Below, one piece after another: positions 27,120 to 38,229 of a stretch of DNA of 64,000 bases (its first letter is position 1; the number at the start of each line of letters is the position of its first letter). Made by a program: the position numbers and the translations under genes. This DNA is from Trifolium pratense (lineage: Eukaryota; Streptophyta; Magnoliopsida; Fabales; Fabaceae): contig NC_060059.1 of NCBI RefSeq assembly GCF_020283565.1, forward strand, positions 5,897,501-5,961,500. The letters run 5' to 3'. The notes under the pieces were generated by a model. It ran no database searches, was not told where the DNA came from, and was given only the letters and a program-made list of their open reading frames with translations.

Positions 27120-30100
27120 TCACTTCACTTCCTCCTGAGAGAGTCTTTTCTTTATAATCTTTTGTCCCATGTACCTGTATCGAATTAATGAAAGACTAAT
27201 AAGTCCTAAATTATTGTCGTTATCAAATTACAATGTCTATATTAATTGTTAGACATCAATGTTTTTGTTGTTGGTGTGCAGTGCATGTAAGCATTGTAAA
27301 TTCTAGGATACGAAATTCGATTACTGGTCATAAAAAAAGTAAATTGATTATTTCAAAAAAAAAAAAAAAAGAATGCGTACCTTCCAAGCATCATTACAGT
27401 AGCTTGAGGGTTAGTCCCTGGTGAGCGATAAAAAGTCGATCCATCAATTACTCTAAGAGCTTCGACACCAATGACTTTATAATTATGATCAACAACTTTA
27501 CCATATTGGCAACCTCCATGATAATGCCAAATTGTTAAGACAGTGTCAATGCAATATTGTTCCAAAGAAAATGAAGCATTGCGATGTTTTGGCCTAAAAT
27601 TCACTGGCACGTATAACATCCAATCTATTAGAGCTTGTACAGACATGTTGGGATACCGGAATCTTGAGAATGCTTTTGAGTTTATCACATTTATGATGGT
27701 TTTCATGCCTTCCACACACATTCTCAAGTCTTCTGGATCTTTGAAATAGTTAAATGTAACTGATGGATTATCATTGGGATTAGTTGTTAGGAGTTCTAAG
27801 TGACCTGTTGATCTTGGTCCTCTTATCTTTTCTAGTATGACTCCTCCTTTGAGAGTTGAATTGTCTAATGATCGAATTATGTTTGCAAAACTTTTCATGG
27901 TTTCTGGTGCGAACTTGTGCGGTAGGCCACTCTTCAAACAAGAAAATTTAAGATTAAGTTTCATTTCATGATAAATAATAATACTTCTAACTTATGATGT
28001 TGAGAGTGAGTGCAAAACACATAGTGAAAAATGAGAATATGGAATGCTAACCTGGTTTGACACCAATTCAAAAATCCCTCTAAGCCTGTCAAACCAAGAA
28101 AGACCAAGGTTTAATCCACTAACTGCTTCAATGAAGCTGCCATTCTTAGTGATTCCAACTGTTTGAACGAGAGAAAGTTCAACAGGTAAAGGAGAAGGAA
28201 CAAATAGAATATTCATTGGATTATCTGCCATTCCTTGACCAACCAAAGGCTGATCCAAAACTACTTTGATTCCATGTGCCTTAAGATGTTTAGCTGGACC
28301 AATACCACTCAGCATCAGTAACTGTGGACTTCCAATTGCACCAGCTGATACTATTATTTCATTCTTCACATTGGAGCTTATGTATGCTCTATGTATGATT
28401 CCCAATGCATCTTTGAATATCACTCCATAAGCTTGTGGCCTATTTTTTTCTGTCAAAAGAATGTATATCAAAAACATTATATGATCAAGTAACGGTGCCT
28501 AAAATTCATTTCATTTGATGAATGTGTATTGGACTTTGTTTTGATGAACTGGGATGGGTTACATCGCCGTTTGGCTTACAAAATTGGCTTGCAATGTGGG
28601 ACACCTGGAGCATGACGTGATAGTGTGACATGAAAGCATGTGGCTCAATGGATTTTTTTTTTTTTTTTGAAACAGTGGCTCAATGGACCTTAGATGGACT
28701 ATGATATCATCTTAGAATTTGGGCTAGACCTAACTCAATCCTTACAAAATTCAGCTTATAAATTAAGAAGTAAAGCCCTCACTTATAAATACATGTTCAT
28801 GCCTCATCTCATTCGATGTGTAACAACCTATTAAACGGTTAACTAAAGCTGAAAAACTGGATGCTAAAAAGAGTAGTTTCTCTAATCCTTGTTCTCTACG
28901 GATCCTTATTTTCTATCTCTCTCTCTCTCGATTCTCATAGATCATAAAGCTACAATTAACAGAAATTCTCCAGTTTAATTGCTATTTGAATTTAGTTGCA
29001 TTGGCCGTAGAATCAAATATGGACTGTGACTGACCCCTAGATCTGTCGATCGACTTAAATTATTCTTACATACATACCTGCGTTATACTTAAACAGTATC
29101 TTCTGCACTGTGGCATGCAAATAAACAGAAATTCTTGTTGGATAAGCATACTCTAACAAATCAGCTGCAGTGTGTCTATGACCCTCCTTATCAAAAATTG
29201 ACCCTCCAACCTTAGTCCCATATAAATGATCAAAAGTAAAACCATTGTAAGGCAAAACCCCTGCTTCAAGTAAACCATCCCTCACTGCTGATTGCCATTG
29301 CATTATTGGAGGCTCAAAAGCAACTTTATTTTCAACCCATTCATATGCACTCTCAGCCAAAGTTTCATTCCAACCAGTTTCACTTATGTACCTATTGCTA
29401 GCCCTTGAGTAGAATCCAGCATTCAAGACAGAACCACCGCCTAAGACGCGAGCACGAGCATTGAGGACACCGTCGGTTGATATGAATTGTTGGGAAAATG
29501 ATGAAAGGCTTGTGTTAACAAGAGCATGAACAAACTTATTTATCTTGATTTGTTCTGGATTTGTATATGGTGAACCTCCTCTTTCAAGGACTAAAACTTC
29601 TCCACCATGTGAAAGTGTTGCTGCTAGTGGACAACCACATGATCCTCCACCTATTACTATATAGTCATATCTTAAGATTGGAGGAGCAAATGTTGCTTCT
29701 TTGATAAATGTGTACATTGGAGCTACATTGACACACAAGAAATTAAAGATCAAATTAAATGACTCATAAAATTAAGAGAGATCCAAAGAGACACTATCTA
29801 CCTAACTTGTTCTTGTTCCTCTCATTTTACTATTCTCAAATTTTATCATATGTCCTCAAAGTTGATTTTAAAATCAACTTTGATAATAATAAAGTGAGTT
29901 GTTCTTTGAGGACATCTGATAAAATTGGAACGATACAAAGAAGATTAGCACAACCCTACGCAAGGATGATATGGACAAATTGAGTTACTAAAATATTTGA
30001 AAATGAAAATTAGTACTTTCACAAAGCATAACCAATCACTATTATACCTTTATAAGAATAAGATAAACCATTAAAGAACAAGCTTCCAGCAAGAAATGCC

Positions 30101-30129
30101 CATATATATTGTGCCAAGAACCAACCCAT
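27120..30129 (-). CDS. HOTHEAD-like FAD-dependent GMC oxidoreductase
   Basis: Secreted flavoprotein of the glucose-methanol-choline family, closest to plant HOTHEAD/mandelonitrile lyase-like proteins. HOTHEAD is thought to oxidise omega-hydroxy fatty acids for cuticle formation. Coding exons (minus): 30048-30129, 29078-29722, 28052-28449, 27381-27931, 27120-27174; GT-AG introns; frame kept; 576 aa. Exon 1 encodes a signal-peptide-like MGWFLAQYIWAFLAGSLFF. Residues 46-57 give the FAD-binding YDYIVIGGGSCG. Then come NARARVLGGGSVLNAGFYSR, RRHTAA-like HRHTAADLLEYA, IIVSAGAIGSPQLLMLSGIG and GMADNPMN. The catalytic end has TIWHYHGGC (His513), DGSTFYRSPGTNPQATVMML (Asn549) and a short last exon YMGQKIIKKRLSQEEVK. 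Normal length for the family and apparently intact. Intron 1 holds a U6 pseudogene, intron 2 a short poly(T) insertion. Confidence 0.93.
28640..28687 (-). repeat. Short poly(A)-tailed insertion with 13-bp duplication, in HOTHEAD-like intron 2
   Basis: GTGGCTCAATGGA at 28640-28652 and 28675-28687 flanks T16 plus GAAACA. On the minus strand, which is the gene strand, this reads TGTTTC then A16. Confidence 0.82.
29857..29882. repeat. Perfect 26-bp palindrome
   Basis: CAAAGTTGATTTT is followed directly by its reverse complement. Just left is TGTCCTCAAAG, which is also the inverse of CTTTGAGGACA in the U6 copy next door, so a larger fold is possible. Lies in intron 1 of the HOTHEAD-like gene. Confidence 0.8.
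29901..30000 (+). pseudogene. U6 snRNA pseudogene
   Basis: It contains the U6 core GACATCTGATAAAATTGGAA, CGATACAAAGAAGATTAGCA and GCAAGGATGATATGGACAAA with several substitutions. The highly conserved AGCATGGCCCCTGC region reads AGCACAACCCTACG. No upstream USE or correctly spaced TATA box is visible and there is no proper T-run terminator. It lies antisense within intron 1 of the HOTHEAD-like gene. Confidence 0.85.
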
Positions 30130-31752
30130 TTGTATCTTTCTTCACTTGTTAGAAGTTTGAACAATTTGCAAGGTCTTTCTAAGATAATTAAAACTACCCT
30201 TTTTAAGAAAATTAAAGACACAGATCAATGTTCTTGCACAAAAATTAGTTTGTTCAACAACATTAAAGTTGCATCAAACACCATGCAAAGATTCAATGTT
30301 CTTGAAATTGAAAATGAGGAAATGCATAGTGTGTGACAGTGGCATAAATATATGTGCATATCATTACATTGGAAATACATGTGTTTACAACGGATGACAT
30401 AAATATAGTTGCTTTATCTATCACATTCATAATAAATTTGATGTTATAACCTCTCAATATTGGAAAAATACAACTTACAGGTTGAGTTATTTGTTACTAT
30501 TCCTCAAGGCATAGCTTAAATGCTTTGTTTGTTATGGTTCCGACATTAAATCCACAACACCGCGTTTCTGAGTATTGTCCGCTTTGGGCGTTGTGTCAGC
30601 CGTTGCGGTTTTGTCTTTTGTAAAAGGTGTCTCGTTGGATTGAAAATGTGGGTCTTGTATATATTCTGACCTCAAGTCCACAACACCACGTTTCTGAGGT
30701 ATTGTTTGTTTTGGACATTGTGTGAGCCCTCACGGTTTTGTCTTTGGTAAAATGTGTCTTGTTAAGTTGAAAAGTGTGAATATTATATATAAACTACTAT
30801 TGGCCTCGGCTCTCAAGCGATGCGAAACTTTTGAGGTGTACCGGAACAAATATATATATTAGGGAATGGACCGTTTATAAAGTAATTACATTGATAACAC
30901 AAAGAGCAGTAAATTTAAATATGATCTAATAATGTCTCGGTGAGCCATTGTCTCAAAGGTGGGAGGGATTGTTTGGCTGTACAGCTTGTGATTACTTGTG
31001 AAGTGTACTGAGTACCAGTACCATTGTCAAGTTTTGGACAATGTTGCACAAAATGATACATATGAATACTTGCATAATTCAGCTTACATTAAAAGAAAAT
31101 AGTTATACTTAATTCAATTTATAGTTAAATAAATTAGGTAAATGGTGTTTATTTCTTAGTCATGTGTTGTATCATAAGGATTCTCGTGGAGTGGAAAGTG
31201 ATGGATGAAAATAACATTTCTTCTAGTTCCATTTCCTCCTATCTTTTTCTCAAAGCACTCTCATACCCTCATACACTATCAAACGGACTCTCAGTTCATC
31301 TACTCCACATTTTTTTTATTCAAAACAACGACTTAGAAAATATTTTATATGTAAGATTTTATGTAAAGATATAGTGTCAATCTCTCTCAAGAATCATGGA
31401 CATTTAGTTATTGCATTTCTGATGCTATCCAGACTTATGTTTGGTAGGGAAGCGGAGGTTGTATCAAGCTTAATGATGTGGGTGACCCCCACTTATGGAG
31501 AAGGTTGTTGAAATTCAAGTATGAGTGGTTAGTTTTACATTGTCTATAAATAAAGAAAATGTATGATATTTGTACCCAAAAAAAATCGAAACAAACCAAT
31601 GCTCAGAGTTAGTAAAATTATGTGTTCCTTTAACATTTTTGTTTTTACAATACAATCAAATTGACAATAACATATCATGACACATGGTAGCATAAAAAGG
31701 GTAAATTTGAATTTTCCAACTACAATATTTTCCTTGATTTGGATTAATGTCT
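30130..31752. other. Gene-free region upstream of the HOTHEAD-like gene
   Basis: It contains the promoter side of the minus-strand gene and an imperfect tandem repeat at 30551-30790. No other gene is supported. A TATA-like ATATATTTATG (minus) at about 30342-30353 could serve the HOTHEAD-like gene. Confidence 0.45.
30551..30790 (+). repeat. Imperfect tandem repeat, about 126-bp unit
   Basis: The unit TCCACAACACC(G/A)CGTTTCTGA, TATTGT, TTTGG, CATTGTGTGAGCC-like, GGTTTTGTCTTT, AAA(A/T)GTGTCT is seen twice, starting at 30551 and 30677. No coding sequence. Confidence 0.75.
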
Positions 31753-31895
31753 ATTGACACTAGAGCTGTCAAAAAATGGGTCAGATTGATGGGTGGCCCA
31801 TTAGCCCACGGTCTTTAGTGGGTCGGACCTCAAAAACATAGTCCAAAATGTAACCGGACTTTGTCGGGCCAAACCCATTTAGTCCATATGGACAT

Positions 31896-31924
31896 CGGGC
31901 TGGGCTGGGCTGGGCTGGGCTGGG
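31896..31924 (+). repeat. GGGCT tandem repeat
   Basis: About five GGGCT units in the subterminal region of the hAT-like element. Likely part of its transposase-binding repeats. Confidence 0.8.
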
Positions 31925-32104
31925 TTAGCCCATCGGGCTTCGGGCTGACGCATTAGACCATCATTTAATTGATAAAAACACGTTTATGCGATTTTTGTAA
32001 AAATAATATCAATGAAAAATTATCATTTAATTGATAAATTATTATAAAAAAAAAACTATTTAAATGTGTAAGTTTAATAAAATGGGGTATATTTACCTAA
32101 AATT

Positions 32105-32154
32105 AGAGTTTTATTGATATTTTTTTTTTAGACAAAAGAGTTTTATTGATATTT
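32105..32154 (-). repeat. Short poly(A)-tailed insertion with 18-bp duplication, inside a hAT-like element
   Basis: AGAGTTTTATTGATATTT at 32105-32122 and 32137-32154 flanks 14 bases reading TTTGTCT plus A7 on the minus strand. It sits within the hAT-like element, so it is younger than that element. Confidence 0.85.
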
Positions 32155-32525
32155 AGTGTTGATGTAAAAATTATTTACACTTTTATCAAATAATATCTCA
32201 ATAAAATTGATAATTAGGAAGAACGAATACATCAAAATAATATAAAAATATTGAATAAAAGGAAAAAAAAAAGTAAAATGAAATGGGTCTGGCTGGCCCA
32301 TTAGCCCACAAGGACCGGGTCTGACTTGATAATTATTAGCCCAATAATAATTGTGTCGGACCAATTTAGCCTTTTTTTACTGGCCCACTGGACCGGGCTG
32401 AGCCGAGCCAGCCCATTTGACAGCTCTAATTGACGAAGTTTTCTCTCCCGACCCCCCTCATTTCTTTTATACCCCCCAAAAATCCCATTTTGCCCCTTGC
32501 GGTATGAAAATTTTTTGCCAACAAA

Positions 32526-33275
32526 CTTCGGTTTATATAAACCGAAGTTTTTAACCATGGAAAAAAATTCGGTTTATATAAACCGAAATAACATATACCC
32601 CCCAAAAAGAAGGAAAATTTATGTGAAAATTCGTGTAGAGCTACCTGTGGTAAATTTATCATATCTCTCTGAATATAGGTCGTATGCTAATGATTTTTAA
32701 TCCAGTGTAAAGAAGACAAAATTTACTACAATATTGACACCGGAATTATTAAATTTCATTAAGTATAGTATGAGAAAATCTACCTACAAGTTTGAGAAAA
32801 GTTTCTGCAAAATGTTGTAGAGATATCTGTGGTAAATTTATCATAACTCTCTGAATATAAGTCGTATGCTAATAATTTTTTATCCAGTGTAAAGAAGACA
32901 AAATTTACTACAAGATTGACACCGGAATTGTTAAATTTCATTAAGTATAGTATGAGAAAATCTACCTACAAGTTTGAGAAAAGTTTATGCTCTGTTTTTG
33001 TACCAGTACCCATTATTTCGTCAAACTGAACCAATTGGATAGTTAACCCTCAAAACAAAAATTATATTTGTATTCTTGACATCCTAAGCTTTCCAACGAG
33101 TGGTCATTTACTCAAATTGGACATCGTTTAGTATTTCAAATAAATTGTGGAAGTTGAGGGTCTCATGCAGAATTTATGCAGGAAAGCTGGAAAAAAATTT
33201 GGAACACAATATTTCGGTTTATATAAACCGAAATTTTTTAGCATGACAAAAAAATTCGGTTCGTATAAACCGAAG
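32526..33275. repeat. Four copies of a 20-bp palindrome TTCGGTTTATATAAACCGAA
   Basis: Copies at about 32527, 32569, 33214 and 33256 (the last with TTCGTA in the middle). Two lie near each MULE end, symmetrically placed, so they belong to the subterminal repeats. Confidence 0.8.
32635..32998 (+). repeat. Two tandem 182-bp units inside the MULE
   Basis: Units 32635-32816 and 32817-32998 are about 93 percent identical by eye. Both run from GTAGAG, through GGTAAATTTATCATA and CCAGTGTAAAGAAGACAAAA, to GAGAAAAGTTT. No clear open frame. Confidence 0.85.
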
Positions 33276-33357
33276 TATCCCCCAAGGGCAAAAACGGAAA
33301 TTCAGGGAGTAGAAAAGAAATGAGAGGGGTCGGGAGAGAAACCATCCTAATTGACAC

Positions 33358-34127
33358 CAAACATTCATATGTGCTACAGTATTGGTTGGCAAAGTCAGAG
33401 AATACCATCGAAGCTCAAATCAAGATATTGGCCAAAGATTAAAAGAAAAGAAATAGTAGCATAGAAGAACATCGTGGGGCTTGGTTAGTAATAGTAACAA
33501 AGAGCATGGTAGTACTATCTATCCTCAATCTCTCATCTTCCATGGCAGCCAACCAACTACCTAACCTCACCAAGTAACCAAGCTCTGCCACAGCAGTGAA
33601 ACTTTCATGTTAGAGTTCAATCGCTTTACAGAATCAATTAAATTAAAATTAAAATTAAAATAATCATCGCAAAACTAAATCCACACTTGGCACTTTATCC
33701 GTAATCCGTATATATCGATAGAAATAGAATCAAAGAGGAAGAACTTTATCTAGCTAACCACACCAACCAAATCAAAGACTAGTCCATATACCTACCACTT
33801 ATTCTTCGTTGGCTATTACGGTGAGTATATGTTAGAATAACGGCGACTATTGTGATTTCGCAGTAATTTTTGAAAAAATTACACTAAATTACCCTAATTG
33901 TGACATATCCACCGCAATTCTGACATAGGCTTAGTCAATCAATAAAAATAACTACATACAAAAGCTCAAAAAAGAAAAATTCAAATACCGATCATCAAGA
34001 GAATGATCAAACAATTAAGTTTTTTTAATTTTCCTCCTATTGTATCTTTAAAAAATCTGTATACAATCACAACAACAACAACAAAAACAGAACTTACTAG
34101 ATGACTAATTGAGTAAATATTCTGTAT
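33358..34127. other. Gene-free region 3' of the LysM gene
   Basis: No gene or clear element. A short CAACAACAACAACA run near 34070-34083. The right end probably holds the LysM 3' UTR. Confidence 0.45.
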
Positions 34128-34445
34128 CTATGTCTTCAACAATTTCCTAGTATTGTTTGGTGTGATGATTCTGATGACAAGACCAGGGAAAACATCATCC
34201 GGGTCATGGATATGTGGATTCCGCTCCACAATATACGGGTCACCACATTTTTCACTGATTGTGTTTAGTGTTTCACCTTCTCCAACCACATATATCTCGT
34301 CACATGCTTTGTGATCATTAAGGTGGTTCCCTCTTACTTCTTCTAATTCAGCCACAGTACTTTCTCTTATTGATCCTAACAATATTATACCCAATAACGC
34401 TATTGCACAATACCATGATGCTGAATCACCTCTAGAGTAGCCCAT
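34128..34445 (-). CDS. Small secreted single-LysM protein
   Basis: A 105-aa intronless protein. Residues about 10-30 form a hydrophobic segment (WYCAIALLGIILLGS), a signal peptide or anchor. A single LysM domain follows, about 48-93: CDEIYVVGEGETLNTISEKC, GDPYIVERNPHIHDPDDVFP, GLVIRI. LysM domains bind N-acetylglucosamine glycans such as chitin or lipo-oligosaccharides. This resembles the short plant LysM proteins of unknown function. There is no kinase domain, so it is not a receptor kinase. Cys48 and Cys67 could form a disulphide. Start chosen at the first ATG, about 70-85 bp downstream of a TATA box. Intact. Confidence 0.88.
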   Translation of the reverse strand: MGYSRGDSASWYCAIALLGIILLGSIRESTVAELEEVRGNHLNDHKACDEIYVVGEGETLNTISEKCGDPYIVERNPHIHDPDDVFPGLVIRIITPNNTRKLLKT

Positions 34446-34514
34446 GTTGGTTGTTTTATTATATTATAATCAAAATTGATTGATATAATCTATGGTCTGA
34501 AGAAACAAGGATGG

Positions 34515-34530
34515 AGTATATATATATAGG
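34515..34530 (-). promoter_or_regulatory. TATA box of the LysM gene
   Basis: TATATATATATA on the minus strand about 75 bp upstream of the ATG. Confidence 0.5.
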
Positions 34531-35158
34531 TATAGAACTATGTAACATATGTATGAGCTGGAGTATGTTGTGTTGTGGAGTATACGATGTTTATATAGTA
34601 TCTTTGCCGTTGGCTTTGGGTTATGGAGAAAGGGGAGTTGGTTTTAACGGGATGGTTTTTTGGCGTTTAGTGTTTGATTGGAATACTGTTTTTACATATC
34701 AAAAAAGCTTCAAGTTGAATTTTGTGGAGTGGATGAGAATTCAAGGTTAGTTTGAATTTTTGGGGTGTGTTAAGGATTTGTTGTGTTGTTGTTGTTTGGT
34801 GGGAAATGTGTGCTTATAGGAATCTGGCTCCATTGTAGTTATTTTTAAATATTTAGTATATTGATGGTCGTTCGATAAAGAATACTTATGATTTAGATTG
34901 AAATTTGATCATTTAATTTTGATCGGATTATCACGATGTCTCAAATAAGTGAAGTGTACTTTTCATGACAATAAGGAATCTCATTCTGTAGAGTTTAATT
35001 TTTATATTTACAAAATTTTACACATTACAATGTAATTTTAAAAAGTTATAATAAAAAGTAAGCAATTTTAATGATTCGCCAATTATTATCAATTATGTGC
35101 TTATAAATTATAAATTCACTTTATTTGATGATTTGGAAAATTCGTAATAACAATCTTT

Positions 35159-35200
35159 AAGTAATAAGGGTTGAACTGTAAAAAAAAGTAATAAGGGTTG
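35159..35200 (+). repeat. Short poly(A)-tailed insertion with 15-bp duplication
   Basis: AAGTAATAAGGGTTG at 35159-35173 and 35186-35200 flanks AACTGTAAAAAA. Confidence 0.78.
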
Positions 35201-35562
35201 GAAATTGGAATGTTGGTCGACCAAATTAAGATTAATGTTTGGTGGTAGTTTAAAATTAAAAAAATTTAAGTAACCATTCACCAAAAAATAAATAAAATTA
35301 AAAAATTAAGGTGAAAGATTTCGATTAAAACTTATATGTATTTGGTGGCTCAAATCCTAAGAAATGTCTTGGCTATGAAGATTCTATCACTTGGTGTTTT
35401 TCTCTCAATTGGTTGAGGGTTTTTTATTTTTTAATCTTTATTGGTTAATGGTTATTGACTTATTTCTATTGGCTCTTGTATAAATTTTTTGTCTCTTTTT
35501 CGTGAATTTGACTTCTCTAATGTGAATAAAGTTTAAAGTGAAAAAATTAATAGTTATTATTT

Positions 35563-35614
35563 CATGAAACTCGTAACTTTTTTTTTTTTTGAAGAAACAT
35601 GAAACTCATAACTT
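35563..35614 (-). repeat. Short poly(T) insertion with 17-bp duplication
   Basis: CATGAAACTCGTAACTT (35563-35579) and CATGAAACTCATAACTT (35598-35614) match at 16 of 17. The insert reads TTTCTTC then A11 on the minus strand. Confidence 0.8.
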
Positions 35615-36604
35615 GTTTTGATATATTTACCACTTTTAATTTTATCAATAATTTATAATATTTTCTAAAGTAAATTGTTTAGCTGAACTTTATTTCTCGT
35701 GAGTGCCAATTTTTTTTATAATATTTTGCCTAATTTTAATTGTTTTGGTTCAATAAAATATCTTTTTCTTTTTAGCCTTTGTAAGAAAAAACTTGGGTGT
35801 GCACACAAGCACAAGAGAACAAAGGCAACCAAGTAAAGCGGATGCTAAATTTGACACGTGTGGCCTAATCCAGTTGACACCTTATAGGACACGTTCATCC
35901 AAATTCCAAAGTGGTTCAACTGGAACATCATAAGAATTTTGGATTAGGAATTAATTAATCAATTATTGTAAGAATGTACGTGTTATGATTTCATGTTTGA
36001 ATGTTACTACTCCAAAAAAAATTATAATAATATATATTAGTGTCTGATTAGTTTAGAAAAGGATGAATAATGAAAAATAATTCAAGATGCGTCTTAGTCA
36101 AGAAAGATAAGATTATCACTAATTCTGGCGTTTGAAGGAAGCATTAATTATTGTTGATAAGTCGTTGTAAAACTGTTGAGGCATGGTTACTACAATTTGT
36201 GAGTCTGTTTGAATTGGTCACTAGATAATATGTTTAGACATAGACACCCATTAGAAAGAGATAAATGACTCAGTCCAAACAATGGGAAGCATCCAGTCTC
36301 ATAAACAAAATACAGAAATGATATATAACTACGTCCAATTTTTATGAGACCATATGAATCAACAAAAATTAATATATTTAAGTTATATTAATTAAATATA
36401 TTAATTTTTATTGACACGTTATTATTGTACTGTGTCTTTTTTATCTTTAACATATCTTGTGCCTTTGATATCTATAGTTTTTCATCAACATAGTTTTTTG
36501 GTCTTCTAAAAAGATATCAAATCACCGGTTGATTCAACTTTATTTAAAATTAATATGTAAAGTAATAAAAGTTGTGTGCCTCTTAAGAATAAAAACTTTG
36601 TATT

Positions 36605-36750
36605 ATAAAGCTTATATATTAAACAGTGAGTTTAATTCAATTGGTAAGGGCATCACATTATATATGTAAGGGTCGGAATTCGAACAGTGAAATTTATAGC
36701 CACACTAAACTACTTGACTAAAAAAAAATAAAGCCTATTAACATTAAACA
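36605..36750 (+). mobile_element. tRNA-derived SINE with poly(A) tail
   Basis: Body about 36625-36730: CAGTGAGTTTAATTCAATTGG (A-box region), GTCGGAATTCGAACAG (B-box region), then TATAGCCACACTAAACTACT, TGACT and A9. Flanks ATAAAGCTTATATATTAAA and ATAAAGCCTATTAACATTAAA look like a decayed target duplication. The 3' end CTACTTGACT plus A run is the probable source type of the short tailed insertions elsewhere in the window. Confidence 0.75.
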
Positions 36751-38229
36751 CGTGAGATGAAATCTCTCCTTTTAACAAATCATCTCACTTAAGTTTACTT
36801 TAATTTATAAAGGATTAAAAAATTCTAAAGGAGGGGATACATTTAAAGATGTCAATTTGATCTGTAAATGATAATTTTTATAGGAATTCTCACGTTTAGG
36901 TTCTCAAAGATGTGAAATTTTTTGGGATGAAGATGAAGGAGAAAGTCCTTCCAAGAGAGGTTTGAGGATGAAGATGAAATTTTATCCTCCGTCATATGGA
37001 GATTCTGTCTCCGAAAACTTTACTAAAAAAACATTTACAAATATATATTTGAGTATTATATATATATTATTTTTAATTATATTTTCATACACTATACATA
37101 TAAGTTTGTTTATATATGATATGATATTCTATTTATTTTTTCTTTCTTTAAAACATAAAAGCCAGTTTGACTTTTGAAAAAGATGGAGTATTTTTTTTTA
37201 CAATTTCAATAATATGTATGGTTGTAAGAGAATCATTGCAAAGCAGGTAGAAGTATGACCAAATCCACCCCCAACATATAAACTAAGTCATGTCCAAAAA
37301 TCAACTTATGAATTGAATGCAACATGCTTTAATAGGTTTTAGTTGTACTAACAACTTGTGGAAGATGACATGGACTTGCAATAACGGCCAAGGTGTAGGA
37401 AATAGGAATAGTTGAGTTGGGGTGGACAATTTGACCAATTCACTTGAGTTTATTTATCAATAAATAGCATAAGATATTTGGCATCGAATTTAAGTGAAAA
37501 AAACGAGAAATAACGAGAACTTATGGAGTAAATTTGTGTCACACATTTTAATAGGAAAGCTCTTGAGACTTCTCTATAGATGATATTTATCTTACTTGTG
37601 GATCATAGATGACATGTGAGTGAAAGTTTTGTGTCTAATTTAATTACATTCAAATTAAGATCGCAAATTGGTCAAATAAATTTGTTGGTCATAGATTGGA
37701 GTGTGAATTTGTGTAACACTCTTTAGAAGAAAAACTTTTACGCTGATCGTTTAACTAAAAAATAGTGAGATTATCTTTCTACTTTAGACTTCTCTCGAGA
37801 TATAAATATATTTTACTAGTGGATCATGTATGCTATGAGAGTGACAATTTTGCGCTGTTAGTTCTTTTTGTTCGTCTTTTCATTTTTCCTTTCCATTCAT
37901 CTTTGTAATCCAAGAAAAAAAACATTTGTAGTTTATTGGGTAGCCCGCACCCCTAAGGCTAGCAAGGGTTTATTCTTTCTTTCTTTCTTTGTTTTTATTA
38001 AAACGGGGGGTTTATTCTTGATCATCACGATAATTAAATTTGTTGTGTTTTTTAGAAATTGTAGCTATGAAATTTTTACATACTAGACCGATGTTCAATC
38101 CACAAAAGTCCATGAACACGGTTAAGCAATCATTTGATGGCAATGACATGGTGATTTGTAAGTCATTATAGTTCAATGACATAATTGTTTTCGGGAACAA
38201 GTGTTTCTACACATCACCTGTAAAAGATC
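36751..38229. other. Gene-free region
   Basis: AT-rich, no supported gene or RNA. It contains one candidate tailed insertion (37966-38019) and nothing else recognised. Confidence 0.4.
37966..38019 (-). repeat. Candidate short T-rich insertion with 12-bp duplication
   Basis: GGGTTTATTCTT at 37966-37977 and 38008-38019, separated by a CTTT repeat, GTTTTTATTAAAACGGG. Slippage could also explain part of it, so it is a weak member. Confidence 0.4.

Larger units (their letters stand above)
31753..32434. mobile_element. hAT-like element, disrupted at its right border by a MULE
   Basis: Element 31761-32428, with perfect 10-bp inverted ends TAGAGCTGTC and GACAGCTCTA. Subterminal regions are rich in GGGCC and GGGCTGGGCTGG repeats. 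The left flank is ATTGACAC (31753-31760). The right flank shows ATTGAC and then the MULE starts; after the MULE the sequence resumes ATTGACACC. The original 8-bp duplication ATTGACAC is thus recovered by removing the MULE. No transposase frame. Confidence 0.85.
32426..33355. mobile_element. MULE-type element nested in the hAT border
   Basis: Element 32435-33346 (912 bp). Inverted ends: GAAGTTTTCTCTCCCGACC at left, and the inverse of GATGGTTTCTCTCCCGACC at right; similarity continues for over 60 bp (CATTTCTTTT, TGCCC). The flanking 9-bp duplication CTAATTGAC is perfect (32426-32434 and 33347-33355). It begins inside the last three bases of the hAT-like element, so this element came second. The interior has four palindromes and a 182-bp tandem repeat but no transposase. 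Confidence 0.9.
34531..36604. other. Gene-free region
   Basis: No coding support. It holds two short tailed insertions (35159-35200, 35563-35614). Around 35855-35895 are ACACGTGTGG and GACACGTTC, G-box-like sites without a neighbouring gene start. Otherwise AT-rich and unremarkable. Confidence 0.45.

Noticed and set aside
29901..30000. Functional U6 snRNA gene
   Set aside because: Several changes in the catalytic core, no upstream promoter elements at the plant spacing, and no terminator.
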